The notes below the pieces were generated by a model. The model saw only the letters and a list, made by a program, of their open reading frames with translations, had not been told where the DNA came from and made no database searches. The position numbers were made by a program, and so were the translations under genes. Shown in pieces: positions 33,758 through 43,433 of a stretch of 43,641 nt of DNA (its first letter is position 1; the number at the start of each line of letters is the position of its first letter). Origin of the DNA: PVC group bacterium (lineage in GTDB: Bacteria > Verrucomicrobiota > Kiritimatiellia > CAIKKV01); contig CAMDGM010000029.1 of assembly GCA_945898015.1 (NCBI GenBank), positions 1 through 43,641 of the forward strand, in the 5' to 3' direction.

Positions 33758-33800
33758 GAAAACACGCGCTTTAAAACGACTCAGCAACCCTGGAGCCTCC

Positions 33801-34895
33801 ATGAGAATCAGCCACACCACAACAGGAAAACGGACCCTGTGGGAACTCGACAACGGCGCGGTGACACTAGGCATCGCCAAGGGCGGCGGCCACCTGGCGT
33901 CGCTGAAGCTGGCGGTCAAACCCCGCGTCAATCCCTACTGGGCCCCGGTCTGGAAAAGCATCGAACCGTGGGCCTACCGGAAAAGCGATGCCGCCCGGTA
34001 CGGTGTCAAATTGCTGGCGGCGATCCTGGGCCATAACCCCTGCCTCGGGATGTTCGGGGACCCCTCCGCCGAAGAGGCAAAGGCCGGCCTCGGCCCGCAC
34101 GGCGAAGCGCCGGTCGCCCGCTGGAAGTTGCTGAAAAAGCGGGTGTCCTCCAAGGGTCTTTTCTTCGCCTGCGGCTGCGACTTGCCGATCGCCCAGATGC
34201 GGTTTGTGCGTGAATTCAGCATGGCCGCCGGCGAGCCGATCATCCGGGTGCGCAACCTCATCACCAGCCTGGCGCGCCGAGACATGCCCTTCACGTTCTG
34301 CGAACACGCCACATTCGGCCCGCCGTTCGTCGAGACGGGCGTGACCCTGTTCGACATGCCGGCCACCCACAGCCACACCTTTCCCGGAGCCTTCAGCAAC
34401 CGCATGCGGCTGAAACCGGACACCGCCTTCACCTGGCCCCTGGCGCCCGGCGCCACGGGAAAGAAAGTGGACCTCCGCACGCTCACGAAAAACTCCAGCG
34501 ACTTCTCCGCGCAATTGATCAACCCGAAACGCAAGGAGGCCTGGGTCAGCGCGGTGAACCCCAAGCTGGGACTCGCCGTGGTGTACCTGTGGAATCGCGA
34601 GGACTACCCCTGGGTCGGCAATTGGGAGGAATATACGGCCCGCGCCACGCCACCGTGGAACGGCGCCAGCATCACGCGCGGCATGGAATTCTCCAACACG
34701 CCCTTCCCCGAGGGGCTCCGCAAGGCCGTGGACCGGGGCGTGTTCCAGGGCGAAAAGACCTTCCGCTGGCTTCCGGCCCTTTCGACCGTCGAAACCGCGT
34801 TCACCCTCTGCACCGTGCCGGTGGACTCGAGCTGCAAAGGCGTACAAGAGGCCAAAACCACCGCCAGCGGCGGCATCGAAATTGAGTGGCGTTAA
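33801..34895 (+). CDS. galactose-mutarotase-like fold protein, uncharacterised
   Basis: The protein reads as a beta-sandwich of the aldose 1-epimerase superfamily: GIAKGGGHLASLKL near the N-terminus, FTFCEHATFGPPF in the middle, where an active-site His is expected, and ITRGMEFSNTPFPEG, where the general-base Glu is expected. The substrate is unknown; many relatives are of unproved function in sugar catabolism. It starts 43 nt after the pyrophosphorylase and ends 19 nt before the aldolase, so it is in the same operon. GGAG lies 6 nt before the ATG. Confidence 0.65.
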   Translation: MRISHTTTGKRTLWELDNGAVTLGIAKGGGHLASLKLAVKPRVNPYWAPVWKSIEPWAYRKSDAARYGVKLLAAILGHNPCLGMFGDPSAEEAKAGLGPHGEAPVARWKLLKKRVSSKGLFFACGCDLPIAQMRFVREFSMAAGEPIIRVRNLITSLARRDMPFTFCEHATFGPPFVETGVTLFDMPATHSHTFPGAFSNRMRLKPDTAFTWPLAPGATGKKVDLRTLTKNSSDFSAQLINPKRKEAWVSAVNPKLGLAVVYLWNREDYPWVGNWEEYTARATPPWNGASITRGMEFSNTPFPEGLRKAVDRGVFQGEKTFRWLPALSTVETAFTLCTVPVDSSCKGVQEAKTTASGGIEIEWR

Positions 34896-34914
34896 TCAAC
34901 ACAAGGAATCCGTC

Positions 34915-35733
34915 ATGTCCTCAGGAATCAATCTGCGTCTGGCTCGTCTCTTCAACGGCAAGAAGAACCTCGTCATCTCGGCCGTGGACCACGTCACCGA
35001 ATACGGCTACCAGCCGGGGCTGGAAAAAATCGACAAGGCGCTCGCCGCCTGCCGCACCGTGGACGCCATGCTTCTACCGCGCGTCATGCTGGAGCGCAAT
35101 GCGAAGCACTTCGCGGCGCCCGGCTCGCCCGTGCCCGTGGTGCGCATCAACTGGTCGGCATCCTTCTACTACCCGCTGGCCTATCGGGAAGGCGACACGA
35201 CCATCGCCACCACGGTGGAAGAGGCCGTCCGCGCCGGCGCGGGCGCCGTGATCTGTTCGCTGTTCCTGGAGGAAAACAACGACCGCAAGCGCGAAACCCG
35301 GAACGTCGAGATCTTCGCGGACGTCGTGCGCCAGAAGGAAAAGCTGGGCATTCCGCTCATCGGCGAATGCTACGTGGTGGAGCATGCGGAGATCACCGCC
35401 GACCAGATGCACGAAAAGGTCCGCCGCATCTCGCGCATCATGGCCGAGCTGGGCGCCGACCTGATCAAGACCTTCTACACCGGCAAGCGGTTCCCCGAGG
35501 TCATCGCCAACACGCCCGTGCCCGTCTTCACCATCGGCGCGGACAAGCTGAACACGGACTTGGATGTGCTCAAGAAGGCGGCGGCGTCCGTCCGGGCCGG
35601 CGCCCGCGGCATCATCTTCGGCCGCAACATCTTCATGTCCAAGCACCCTGACCGCCTGATCGAGGCGCTGAACGACGTGATCAACGACGGCCAGACTCCC
35701 GAAAAGGCGGCCCGGACATTCCGACTTTCCTAA
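34915..35733 (+). CDS. class I aldolase of the DeoC/LsrF/FbaB family
   Basis: SAVDHVTEYG near the N-terminus and AELGADLIKTFYTGKRFP, with the Schiff-base-type Lys of the DhnA/LsrF/archaeal class I aldolase family, identify the fold. GGRNIF-like sequence (GIIFGRNIFMSKHPDRLIEAL) completes the phosphate-binding end of the TIM barrel. It would cleave or form a C-C bond in a phosphorylated sugar such as fructose 1,6-bisphosphate or a deoxy-ulosonate. The ATG at 34915 follows AAGGA; an earlier ATG at 34882 overlaps the upstream gene. It is the last gene of the operon. Confidence 0.8.
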   Translation: MSSGINLRLARLFNGKKNLVISAVDHVTEYGYQPGLEKIDKALAACRTVDAMLLPRVMLERNAKHFAAPGSPVPVVRINWSASFYYPLAYREGDTTIATTVEEAVRAGAGAVICSLFLEENNDRKRETRNVEIFADVVRQKEKLGIPLIGECYVVEHAEITADQMHEKVRRISRIMAELGADLIKTFYTGKRFPEVIANTPVPVFTIGADKLNTDLDVLKKAAASVRAGARGIIFGRNIFMSKHPDRLIEALNDVINDGQTPEKAARTFRLS

Positions 35734-35743
35734 AACGCCCCTG

Positions 35744-37480
35744 TTACTTGACTCTTGCCTGAGCCCGGATTTTCGTCTTTCTCGCCGGCTTCGCTTTCGC
35801 TTTCTTCTTGGCCGCCGGCTTCGCCGCAACCCGCTTTTTCGGCTTCTCTGGCGCAGCCGAGGCGGGTTTCTCGACTTCCGCTTCCCGCTCAATGCCAAAC
35901 ACCGACGCCACCTCGGCTTCCGCCAGCGTCGGCGTCGCCTCCTTGCCCGTCCCTGCGGTCAGCGTCTCTACCGCTGAGGCTTGACTGACCAGTTCGCGAT
36001 GGTTCGCTCCGCACAGCGTGAACAATAATTCCGGCATTTCATCCAGCCGCGCGGCCGGATTCTTGATCGCCTGCGCTTCATCCAGGATAACAAACTCCCA
36101 CTCCAACCGGCGCAGGCCCTCCCATCGCGCGACCGTGCCGCAGGTCGTCATCGCCAGATCACATCCCTTAACCGCCGCCGCCGGATCCGCCTGCGCCTTT
36201 TTCCATTCCTCCGGCCCGAGTTCGGAAGGATGCACAATCCGAACCCGAAGCGCCGGAGCGAACCGCTGAATTTCGGCCCGCCAGTTGGCCAGCAACGAAG
36301 CGGGTGCCACCAGCAGGCTGGGCTTGGCCCCCACCCCGCGTGTCGCCTTCGCTCGCGCCGTCAGCACCGCCAGCATTTGCAGGGTTTTGCCGAGTCCCAT
36401 ATCGTCGGCCAGGCAGGCGCCCAATCCCAACTCGCCCAAAAATCGCAGCCATTCGGCGCCCGTCTTTTGATACGGCCGCAAGACCGTGTCCAGCGCGCCC
36501 CATCCGCCCGACTCCGCCAGTTTAGCCGGATCGCGCAACGCGGCCAGCGTCTCGGAAAGCCAGGACCCCGCCTCGACGCCCATCCACGTGCGGGCTTCCG
36601 CGCTGTCGCCGGATTCCGGTCCGATCTCCTTGCCATCCAAACCAGCCAAGGCTCTCAGCTTCGGCCATGGACCACGCCCCACCGGCCGCCTTTTCAGCCT
36701 GTTTCCATTGATCGAGCGTGGTATGGACCTGAAAATCTAACAAGGCCTCCACGCCCAATCCATTCTTTCGTTTTTCCCCCACCCGCACGCTCACCTTGGG
36801 CCGGGCGGGGCGTTTCCCGCCCCACAGGTCCGGCAAGCGCACCGCGAGGCCGCTCTCCTCGAACAAGGGAATCTCCTTGAGAAAACCATACGCCTCGTCG
36901 GGCCGCCAGGCCAGCGGCTTGAACAACGCGCCGCTCTCGACCAGAGCGCGTACAACGGCGCTCTTTTCCGCCGCGCGATTGACGGGCGTCAACAGCTTCA
37001 GAAGAGACTCCTTGTTTCCCTCCCCCGCATATTCGCGCAACGCCTGCCCCAGCGGCCGGTGGCGAACCTGGCCGCCCTCGGAGAGACCGGAAGAATAGGT
37101 GGCCAGAAACGCAAACGGATGGGTGTCATTTTTACGATTTTCGGCCAGGTGCAAACAGACGCGCCCCACCAAATGCCACTGCGCGCCCAGCCCTCGAAGA
37201 AAGGTCGTGACGCCTTCCGTTCCGGCCTTCGCCTCACCCCGCGCGTGTTCGTCAAGGGCGGCCCAAAGCCCGCGCAACGCGTCCCCGGACAGGTATTCCC
37301 CGCCTTCCATCGGCGGGGCGCCATCCACCCATTCCTGAAACTCCGATTCGGAGGGAACAGGCGTCGACAGATCGAGTCGGCAGCGCCCTCGACTGGCCAC
37401 GGGTCAAGGCCTGTTGCGGACCAGGCCAGATGTCCGATCGGAGTGACCACAAGAGCAGGCTGGTTACCAACTTCGATCAT
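35744..37480 (-). pseudogene. decayed SNF2-type helicase gene
   Basis: Pieces of one SNF2-family ATPase are spread over three frames. An N-terminal piece starts near 37480 (VVTPIGHLAWS). The main N-terminal region continues in another frame from about 37400 (STPVPSESEFQEWVDG to TTLDQWKQAEKAAGGAWSMA). A third frame from about 36680 carries the motor domain: RPYQKTGAEWLRF, motif I DDMGLGKTLQML, motif Ia SLLVAPASLLANW and motif II DEAQAIKN. Directly after NPAA the expected motifs III-VI (the whole second RecA lobe) are missing, and the frame runs into an unrelated stretch and a Lys/Ala-rich H1-like tail (KPAAKKKAKAKPARKTK). One extra base near 36667 would explain the second frame change. Two frame changes plus an internal deletion point to loss of function; sequencing error could explain the frameshifts but not the deletion. 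Confidence 0.7.
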
Positions 37481-37565
37481 CGCGTAATAGTCCAACAAAG
37501 GCCGCGCAGAGGAATGATTAAAACGTGCCGCTGCCTTCCAAGAGTTATGACAAACCGCCCGCCGT

Positions 37566-37952
37566 TCACCAAATGACGCGCAAGCCGGGATATTGAGCAA
37601 TGACTCGGTCCGCGGAAATCAGCGACAGCCGGCGCCGCCCGCACTCCGCGATCAACACGCGGTCAAAGGGATCGTTATGGATGGCGGGCAACGCCACCGA
37701 AGCCTGGGCGCTTTCTCGCGTCACCGGCAACTCGGTCAACGCCAGTCGCTGAATCGCGGCCTTAACAAAGTCCTCCGGACTCATCGGCAAGGTCAGGCGC
37801 CCGTTCCGGACCAGCAGCGAGATTTCCCAGGCCGAGACCGCGGAAACATGCAACATGGCGGCATGAGCGCTCACCGCCTGCCGGGCCGCGGGTGAAAGCC
37901 GCTTCGGATCGGAAGCCAGCCAGACCATCGCATGGGTGTCCAGGAGTATCAC
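37566..37952 (-). CDS. PIN-domain toxin, VapC-like
   Basis: VILLDTHAMVW at the N-terminus gives the first acidic residue of a PIN nuclease site, SAVSAWEISLLV the second and HNDPFDRVLIAEC the third; SLISADRVIAQYP ends the fold. VapC-type toxins cut specific RNAs. The length of about 128 residues is usual. The start is GTG at 37952, overlapping the antitoxin stop as GTGA; a TTG at 37970 extends the frame but is less likely. It is the second gene of a typical antitoxin-toxin pair. Confidence 0.85.
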   Translation of the reverse strand: MILLDTHAMVWLASDPKRLSPAARQAVSAHAAMLHVSAVSAWEISLLVRNGRLTLPMSPEDFVKAAIQRLALTELPVTRESAQASVALPAIHNDPFDRVLIAECGRRRLSLISADRVIAQYPGLRVIW

Positions 37953-38188
37953 CGCAACGTCTCCGGCCAATCAGCGGCATCGAGCGGCGCCGTGGGATCG
38001 CCTTTATAGACGGCTCCCCGAAGGGCCGGATCGGGCTTCAGCGGATCCTTGGCGGTCCGATGCGGAACCAAGTCCGCGACCGGTTTGCCATGCCGACTGA
38101 TCACGATCGCCATCCCGGTTCGCTCCACCTCCGCCACCAGCTCGGAAAAATGAGCCTTGGTCTCGTAAATGCTCTGCATGATTTTCAT
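37949..38188 (-). CDS. Phd/YefM-family antitoxin
   Basis: The 79-residue protein starts MKIMQSIYETKAHFSELV and contains RTGMAIVISRHGKPVADLVP, the Phd/YefM fold and dimerisation region. The C-terminal part (AVYKGDPTAPLDAADWPE) would be the flexible segment that neutralises the PIN toxin. It precedes and overlaps the toxin gene. AAGG lies 7 nt before the ATG; a second ATG three codons in is possible. Such antitoxins repress their own promoter, and a palindrome is present upstream. Confidence 0.85.
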   Translation of the reverse strand: MKIMQSIYETKAHFSELVAEVERTGMAIVISRHGKPVADLVPHRTAKDPLKPDPALRGAVYKGDPTAPLDAADWPETLR

Positions 38189-38203
38189 ACGACAACCTTG
38201 CTA

Positions 38204-38222
38204 ATTCTAATCTGACTAGTCA
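38204..38222 (-). promoter_or_regulatory. palindromic operator and -10 candidate of the toxin-antitoxin pair
   Basis: TGACTAGTCA (38213-38222) is a perfect 10-bp palindrome, and on the minus strand it is followed by TAGAAT (38204-38209), a five-of-six -10 element, 16 nt before the antitoxin ATG. The position would suit autorepression by the antitoxin complex. No good -35 is visible. Confidence 0.4.
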
Positions 38223-38245
38223 AGTCATTTTATTCAAGGGAATAG

Positions 38246-38281
38246 AAAAAAGGCGGACCGGATATCCGGTCCGCCTTTTTT
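38246..38281 (-). terminator. palindromic terminator of the larA-SDR-gnd operon
   Basis: GGCGGACCGGATATCCGGTC and its continuation (38252-38275) form a perfect palindrome flanked by six A on one side and six T on the other, so it can terminate in both directions. It lies 24 nt beyond the gnd stop codon and upstream of the toxin-antitoxin promoter. Confidence 0.9.
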
Positions 38282-38304
38282 CGTCTTTCACGTCTCTATC
38301 GTCC

Positions 38305-39765
<1,461 letters not shown>

Positions 39766-39821
39766 GCTCATCACTCCCCTATGTTATTGAATTTGAAATC
39801 TGACGTTCGCGTCCGTCTCCA

Positions 39822-40685
39822 CTACACACCGCTGAACGCGTTGAATCCGCCGTCCACGGGAATCACCGCGCCGTTGACAAACCCGGACCCGGCGTCCGAG
39901 CACAGAAACAACAGCGTGCCGCCGAGATCCTCGGGCGATCCGAACCGGCTCATCGGCGTGTGCTTGATAATGGTGTCGCCCCGCGGGGTCAGCGAGCCAT
40001 CCTCCTTGGTCAGCAGCGCGCGGTTCTGGTCGGCCAGGAAAAAGCCGGGCGCAATGGCGTTCACGCGGATGTGCACCTTGGACATGTGGACCGCCAGCCA
40101 TTGCGTGAAGTTGCTGATGGCCGCCTTGGCCGCGCTGTACGCCGGAATCTTGGTGAGCGGCGTGAAGGCGTTCATGGAGGAGATGTTCACCACCGTGCCG
40201 CCGCCGATTTCGGCCATCCGCCGGGCAAACACCTGCGTCGGCAGGAGCGTCCCGAGAAAGTTCAGGTTGAACACGAACCCGATGCCCGCCGGATCCAGAT
40301 CGAAGAAGGTCACCTGGCCCTCGGCTTTCTGCTTCAGATCCTCGGGGAAGAGATATTCCCTCGACGTGGTGGCCAGCTTGTGGTTGCCGCCCGCGCCGTT
40401 GACCAGGATCGTGACCGGCCCGAAGGCTTTTTCAATCTCGACCGCGGCGGCTTCGATACTGGGCCGTTCGAGCACGTTGCAGGCCAAGCCGATCGCCTTG
40501 CCGCCGTCCTTGACGATTTCAGCGGCTACCGCTTCGGCCGCCTCCTTGCGCAAATCGAGAATGGCCACCTTGGCGCCCGCCTGGGCCAGCAGCTTGGACA
40601 TATATCCACACAGCACGCCGCCGCCGCCAGTGACGACCGCAACTTTTCCAGTCAAATCCACATTAAACGGTAATTTCACGCTCAT
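39822..40685 (-). CDS. SDR-family D-mannonate oxidoreductase-like protein
   Basis: TGGGGVLCG (19-27) is the NAD(P)-binding loop, LVNGAGG (94-100) the NAG motif, and Ser170, Tyr183 and Lys187 (PAYSAAKAAI) the catalytic triad. The N-terminus (LPFNVDLTGKVAVVTGGGGV) and the insertion around ATTSREYLFP resemble the SDR-type D-mannonate oxidoreductase (UxuB/YjmF group) that interconverts D-fructuronate and D-mannonate. That assignment rests on overall resemblance; gluconate 5-dehydrogenase and other sugar-acid SDRs are alternatives. It lies 48 nt after the LarA homologue and 56 nt before gnd on the same strand. Confidence 0.8.
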   Translation of the reverse strand: MSVKLPFNVDLTGKVAVVTGGGGVLCGYMSKLLAQAGAKVAILDLRKEAAEAVAAEIVKDGGKAIGLACNVLERPSIEAAAVEIEKAFGPVTILVNGAGGNHKLATTSREYLFPEDLKQKAEGQVTFFDLDPAGIGFVFNLNFLGTLLPTQVFARRMAEIGGGTVVNISSMNAFTPLTKIPAYSAAKAAISNFTQWLAVHMSKVHIRVNAIAPGFFLADQNRALLTKEDGSLTPRGDTIIKHTPMSRFGSPEDLGGTLLFLCSDAGSGFVNGAVIPVDGGFNAFSGV

Positions 40686-40733
40686 TCGCTCCTCTTTCTT
40701 TCTTTAGGTCATCTGGGTCTTATACGCCCGCCA

Positions 40734-42020
40734 CTATTTCCCAGGCCCGCCGAGATTCTTCGGCGCATGCTTCCAGCGGAACAACATTTCGCCCGCCTTG
40801 GGAATGCACAGCACGCCCTCGGCCTCGCGGCCCTCGTAATCGGACTTCCTGACCGTCGCGGGGTCCAGGTACCCCAAATTGATCTTGCGGCACACGGATT
40901 CGGGAATGCCGGTGGCCAGAATCACCTCCACGCGGGGCTTTTCGACGCCCTTGATGTAAGTGCCGATCCCCTTGACGTGCGTGGAATGGGCGATGACGCC
41001 CCACGGATAGTGCTTATACTTGTCCCACTGCCCCAGGAAGAACGCGAGGGTGTGGTAGCCGATCTCCTCGATCGTCTTGCCGTGCACCTCGGACACCTCC
41101 GTGATGTGCGGGGCATAGATGATGACCTTGCCGCCCTCCGCCACCACGGGCTCGATCTTGTACATGCACTTGCCGCCAGTCCACAGGTCATCATACATGA
41201 CCGGCGCGCAGGACAGCACGGTGTGGAAAGGCTTCTCGTAATACGTGATGTGGATCTGGTTCGAGAGGTCGGCGGCCGCGCTCCAGGCCTCCTCGCTGGT
41301 CCCGTAATATAGACCCGCCAGATCGTGCCCCTTGACCACCATGCACAACGCCTTGACCTCCACGGGCAGCAGCTTGGCCGCCTGGTCGACCACCTTGCGC
41401 ACCGGCGTCCACTTGTTGCCGATGATGACCGGATTCGTGATCACCGCGCCCAGCCAGTGGAAGAAATCGATGATCTCATGCCCCGACACGCCGGGGAACA
41501 GATACTTGTTGCCGCCCGAAAAACCCACCACCTCGTGAGGAAACACAGGGCCCATGATGATCGAGACGTCGTGTTCCAGCACCATTTTGTTGATGGTAAT
41601 GTCCACATCCATCTCGAACCGGCCCTCGGTGATCGTATTCACCTGAGCCTTGGTCAGCGCGCCCACCTTCACCAGGGCCGCGGGATTCTTGTATTCGTGG
41701 TTGAAAAAGGAGGCGCGCGGATAGCGACTCTTGTGCTCCGCTTCCGTAATGCCGACCAGTTTATAGATCCGGTCCATCGGCATGGCCGGATGCGTGCCCA
41801 GCGCCACCAGAACATCCAGGGTCTTCACGCGCGGCGCCAGCTTCTCGTAGGCCAGCCGGAACATTAGCGGCAGGGGGCAGGTGCGGGTATGATCCGGCAC
41901 AATCAGCAACACCTTCTTGCCGTCCAGATCCCATGCCGAAAAAGCCTTGTTGCAAACCGACGCCACTTCCGTGTCCGTCAAAGGACGATCTGTCCGGCCC
42001 AAGCCCTGGATTTGACTCAT
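40734..42020 (-). CDS. LarA-family nickel-pincer (NPN) racemase/epimerase homologue
   Basis: The residues that hold the nickel-pincer nucleotide in LarA are present with the same spacing: DHTR (43-46), GTH with His77, FPH with His162, NK with Lys172, which is the covalent tether, and HW with His188, the nickel ligand. The catalytic-side Lys is Lys284 (TGGKC). Residues that correspond to Tyr294 and Gln295 of Lactobacillus LarA appear to be Trp280 and Thr281, so the substrate is probably not lactate. Related LarA homologues act on other 2-hydroxy acids by hydride transfer at C2. The neighbours suggest a sugar acid. AGGAG lies about 8 nt before the ATG. It is the first gene of a three-gene operon; the cofactor genes larB, larC and larE are not in the window. 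Confidence 0.85.
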   Translation of the reverse strand: MSQIQGLGRTDRPLTDTEVASVCNKAFSAWDLDGKKVLLIVPDHTRTCPLPLMFRLAYEKLAPRVKTLDVLVALGTHPAMPMDRIYKLVGITEAEHKSRYPRASFFNHEYKNPAALVKVGALTKAQVNTITEGRFEMDVDITINKMVLEHDVSIIMGPVFPHEVVGFSGGNKYLFPGVSGHEIIDFFHWLGAVITNPVIIGNKWTPVRKVVDQAAKLLPVEVKALCMVVKGHDLAGLYYGTSEEAWSAAADLSNQIHITYYEKPFHTVLSCAPVMYDDLWTGGKCMYKIEPVVAEGGKVIIYAPHITEVSEVHGKTIEEIGYHTLAFFLGQWDKYKHYPWGVIAHSTHVKGIGTYIKGVEKPRVEVILATGIPESVCRKINLGYLDPATVRKSDYEGREAEGVLCIPKAGEMLFRWKHAPKNLGGPGK

Positions 42021-42034
42021 GTCGAAACTCCTCA

Positions 42035-42048
42035 GTAAAGCGTTTGAC
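42035..42048. promoter_or_regulatory. possible LacI-family operator over the larA-homologue promoter
   Basis: GTAAAGCGTTTGAC has the central CG and an imperfect dyad (five of seven positions match) as in LacI-family operators. It overlaps the -10 element and the expected transcription start of the minus-strand operon, where a repressor would block initiation. Confidence 0.3.
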
Positions 42049-42075
42049 TATAAAGTTCTTTCCCCGCTACTTCAA
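42047..42075 (-). promoter_or_regulatory. promoter of the LarA-homologue operon
   Basis: On the minus strand TTGAAG (42070-42075, four of six) and TATAGT (42047-42052, five of six) are separated by 17 bp. The start near 42040 gives a leader of about 20 nt with the ribosome site GAGGAG in it. Confidence 0.6.
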
Positions 42076-42119
42076 GCTTGTTTACAATAGGCGTTTTCAC
42101 CCCCACGGGAGCACGCGAC

Positions 42120-43433
42120 ATGGAAAATACACACCGTCACGCCTATGATGTCCGGGATTTTGGCGCCACCGGCAATGGCCAGACCCTGGACTCGGCGGCC
42201 ATTCAAGCCGCCATCGACCGGTGCTCGGCAAACGGGGGCGGCACGGTCCTCATCCCCGCGGGCCTTTACCTCGCCGGAACAATTTTCCTCAAGGACAACG
42301 TCCATCTCCACCTCGCCGCCGGCGCCACCGTGCTGGGAAGCCCGAACCGGGCGGACTACAACCGGGACGACCTGTTTCCGCAGAACCAGGTCTTCACGAA
42401 CGAGCACAAGGTCACCGGAGCCCACCTGATCCTCGCGCTGGAAGCCAAAAACGTCTCCCTCACCGGCCACGGGAGGATTGACGGCAACAGCCAGGCCTTT
42501 TTCGGACCGTCCCCGAAACCCGGCGCCAAATTCCCCGTCCCCGACTGGCGGCCGGGACAGATGATCTACTTTGTCGAATGCGAGAACGTTCTGGTCGAAC
42601 AGGTGGAACTCCTCAACGCCCCCTACTGGACCCTGTTCCTGCACGGCTGCGAGGATGTCCGCATTCACGGGTTGCGTATCCGCAATCCCTTCGAAACCCA
42701 TAATGGCGACGGCATTGACATCGACTCCTGCCGGAATGTGGTCATCAGCGACTGCCTGATTTCGTCCGGCGACGATTGCATCACCTTGCGAGGCTACAGC
42801 GCGCCCCTGAAGGACAAAACGAAATGCTGCGAGCATGTGGCGGTGACCAACTGCATCCTCAGCACCCCGTGCAACGCGATCCGCGTGGGCGTGGGCGATG
42901 GCGCGATCCGCAATTGCGTCTTTTCCAATATTGTCATCCAGGGCTCGAAGAACGGCATCTGCCTGATCGGAAATTATAGCGATGGCTGTGCACACGGGAC
43001 CGATATCGAGAACATCCGATTCAGCAATTTCGTGATGGACACCACGATGCCCTTTTACATCTTCACCGGCCGGAAGTCGTCGGCCCGCATCCGGAACATC
43101 TGGTTTTCGGATATCCAGGCGTCCGGCCGCAAATCCTCGTTCCTGTGCGGAATTCCGGGCACGCTCCTCTCAGGCCTCCACTTCCACAACATCGATCTGG
43201 AAATCAGCGGCGGCCGGGACACCATCGGCCCCGACGACAAACTCCCGGGCCTGTGCTGGGAATGGGACCTGGGCCGGCCGGCCGCCCTCTACTGCGCCCA
43301 TGCGGAAGACGTCGTCTTCGATGGCGTCACCCTCACCTGGGGAAAGGTCGACGGCCCCTGGCGGCACGCGCTGCTCGCGGAGAATTGCACCCGCCTGCGC
43401 CAGCTGAATTCCTCCTTCCCGCTGCCACCCTGA
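42120..43433 (+). CDS. GH28-like right-handed beta-helix protein
   Basis: The N-terminus (VRDFGATGNGQTLDSAAIQ, then GGGTVLIPAGLYLAGTIFL) is that of GH28 polygalacturonases and related pectin enzymes. NGDGIDIDSC and SGDDCITL carry the three catalytic Asp. In place of the GHG motif the sequence reads TPCNAIRVG, and in place of RIK it reads GICLIG, so the subsite is altered. There is no signal peptide, so it probably acts in the cytoplasm or on a small substrate. I infer an exo-acting glycosidase on a uronic-acid-containing oligosaccharide; it could also be a lyase-like or epimerase-like beta-helix protein. The start at 42120 has GGGAG upstream; an open frame from 42078 is not preferred. It is divergent from the LarA-homologue operon. 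Confidence 0.75.
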   Translation: MENTHRHAYDVRDFGATGNGQTLDSAAIQAAIDRCSANGGGTVLIPAGLYLAGTIFLKDNVHLHLAAGATVLGSPNRADYNRDDLFPQNQVFTNEHKVTGAHLILALEAKNVSLTGHGRIDGNSQAFFGPSPKPGAKFPVPDWRPGQMIYFVECENVLVEQVELLNAPYWTLFLHGCEDVRIHGLRIRNPFETHNGDGIDIDSCRNVVISDCLISSGDDCITLRGYSAPLKDKTKCCEHVAVTNCILSTPCNAIRVGVGDGAIRNCVFSNIVIQGSKNGICLIGNYSDGCAHGTDIENIRFSNFVMDTTMPFYIFTGRKSSARIRNIWFSDIQASGRKSSFLCGIPGTLLSGLHFHNIDLEISGGRDTIGPDDKLPGLCWEWDLGRPAALYCAHAEDVVFDGVTLTWGKVDGPWRHALLAENCTRLRQLNSSFPLPP

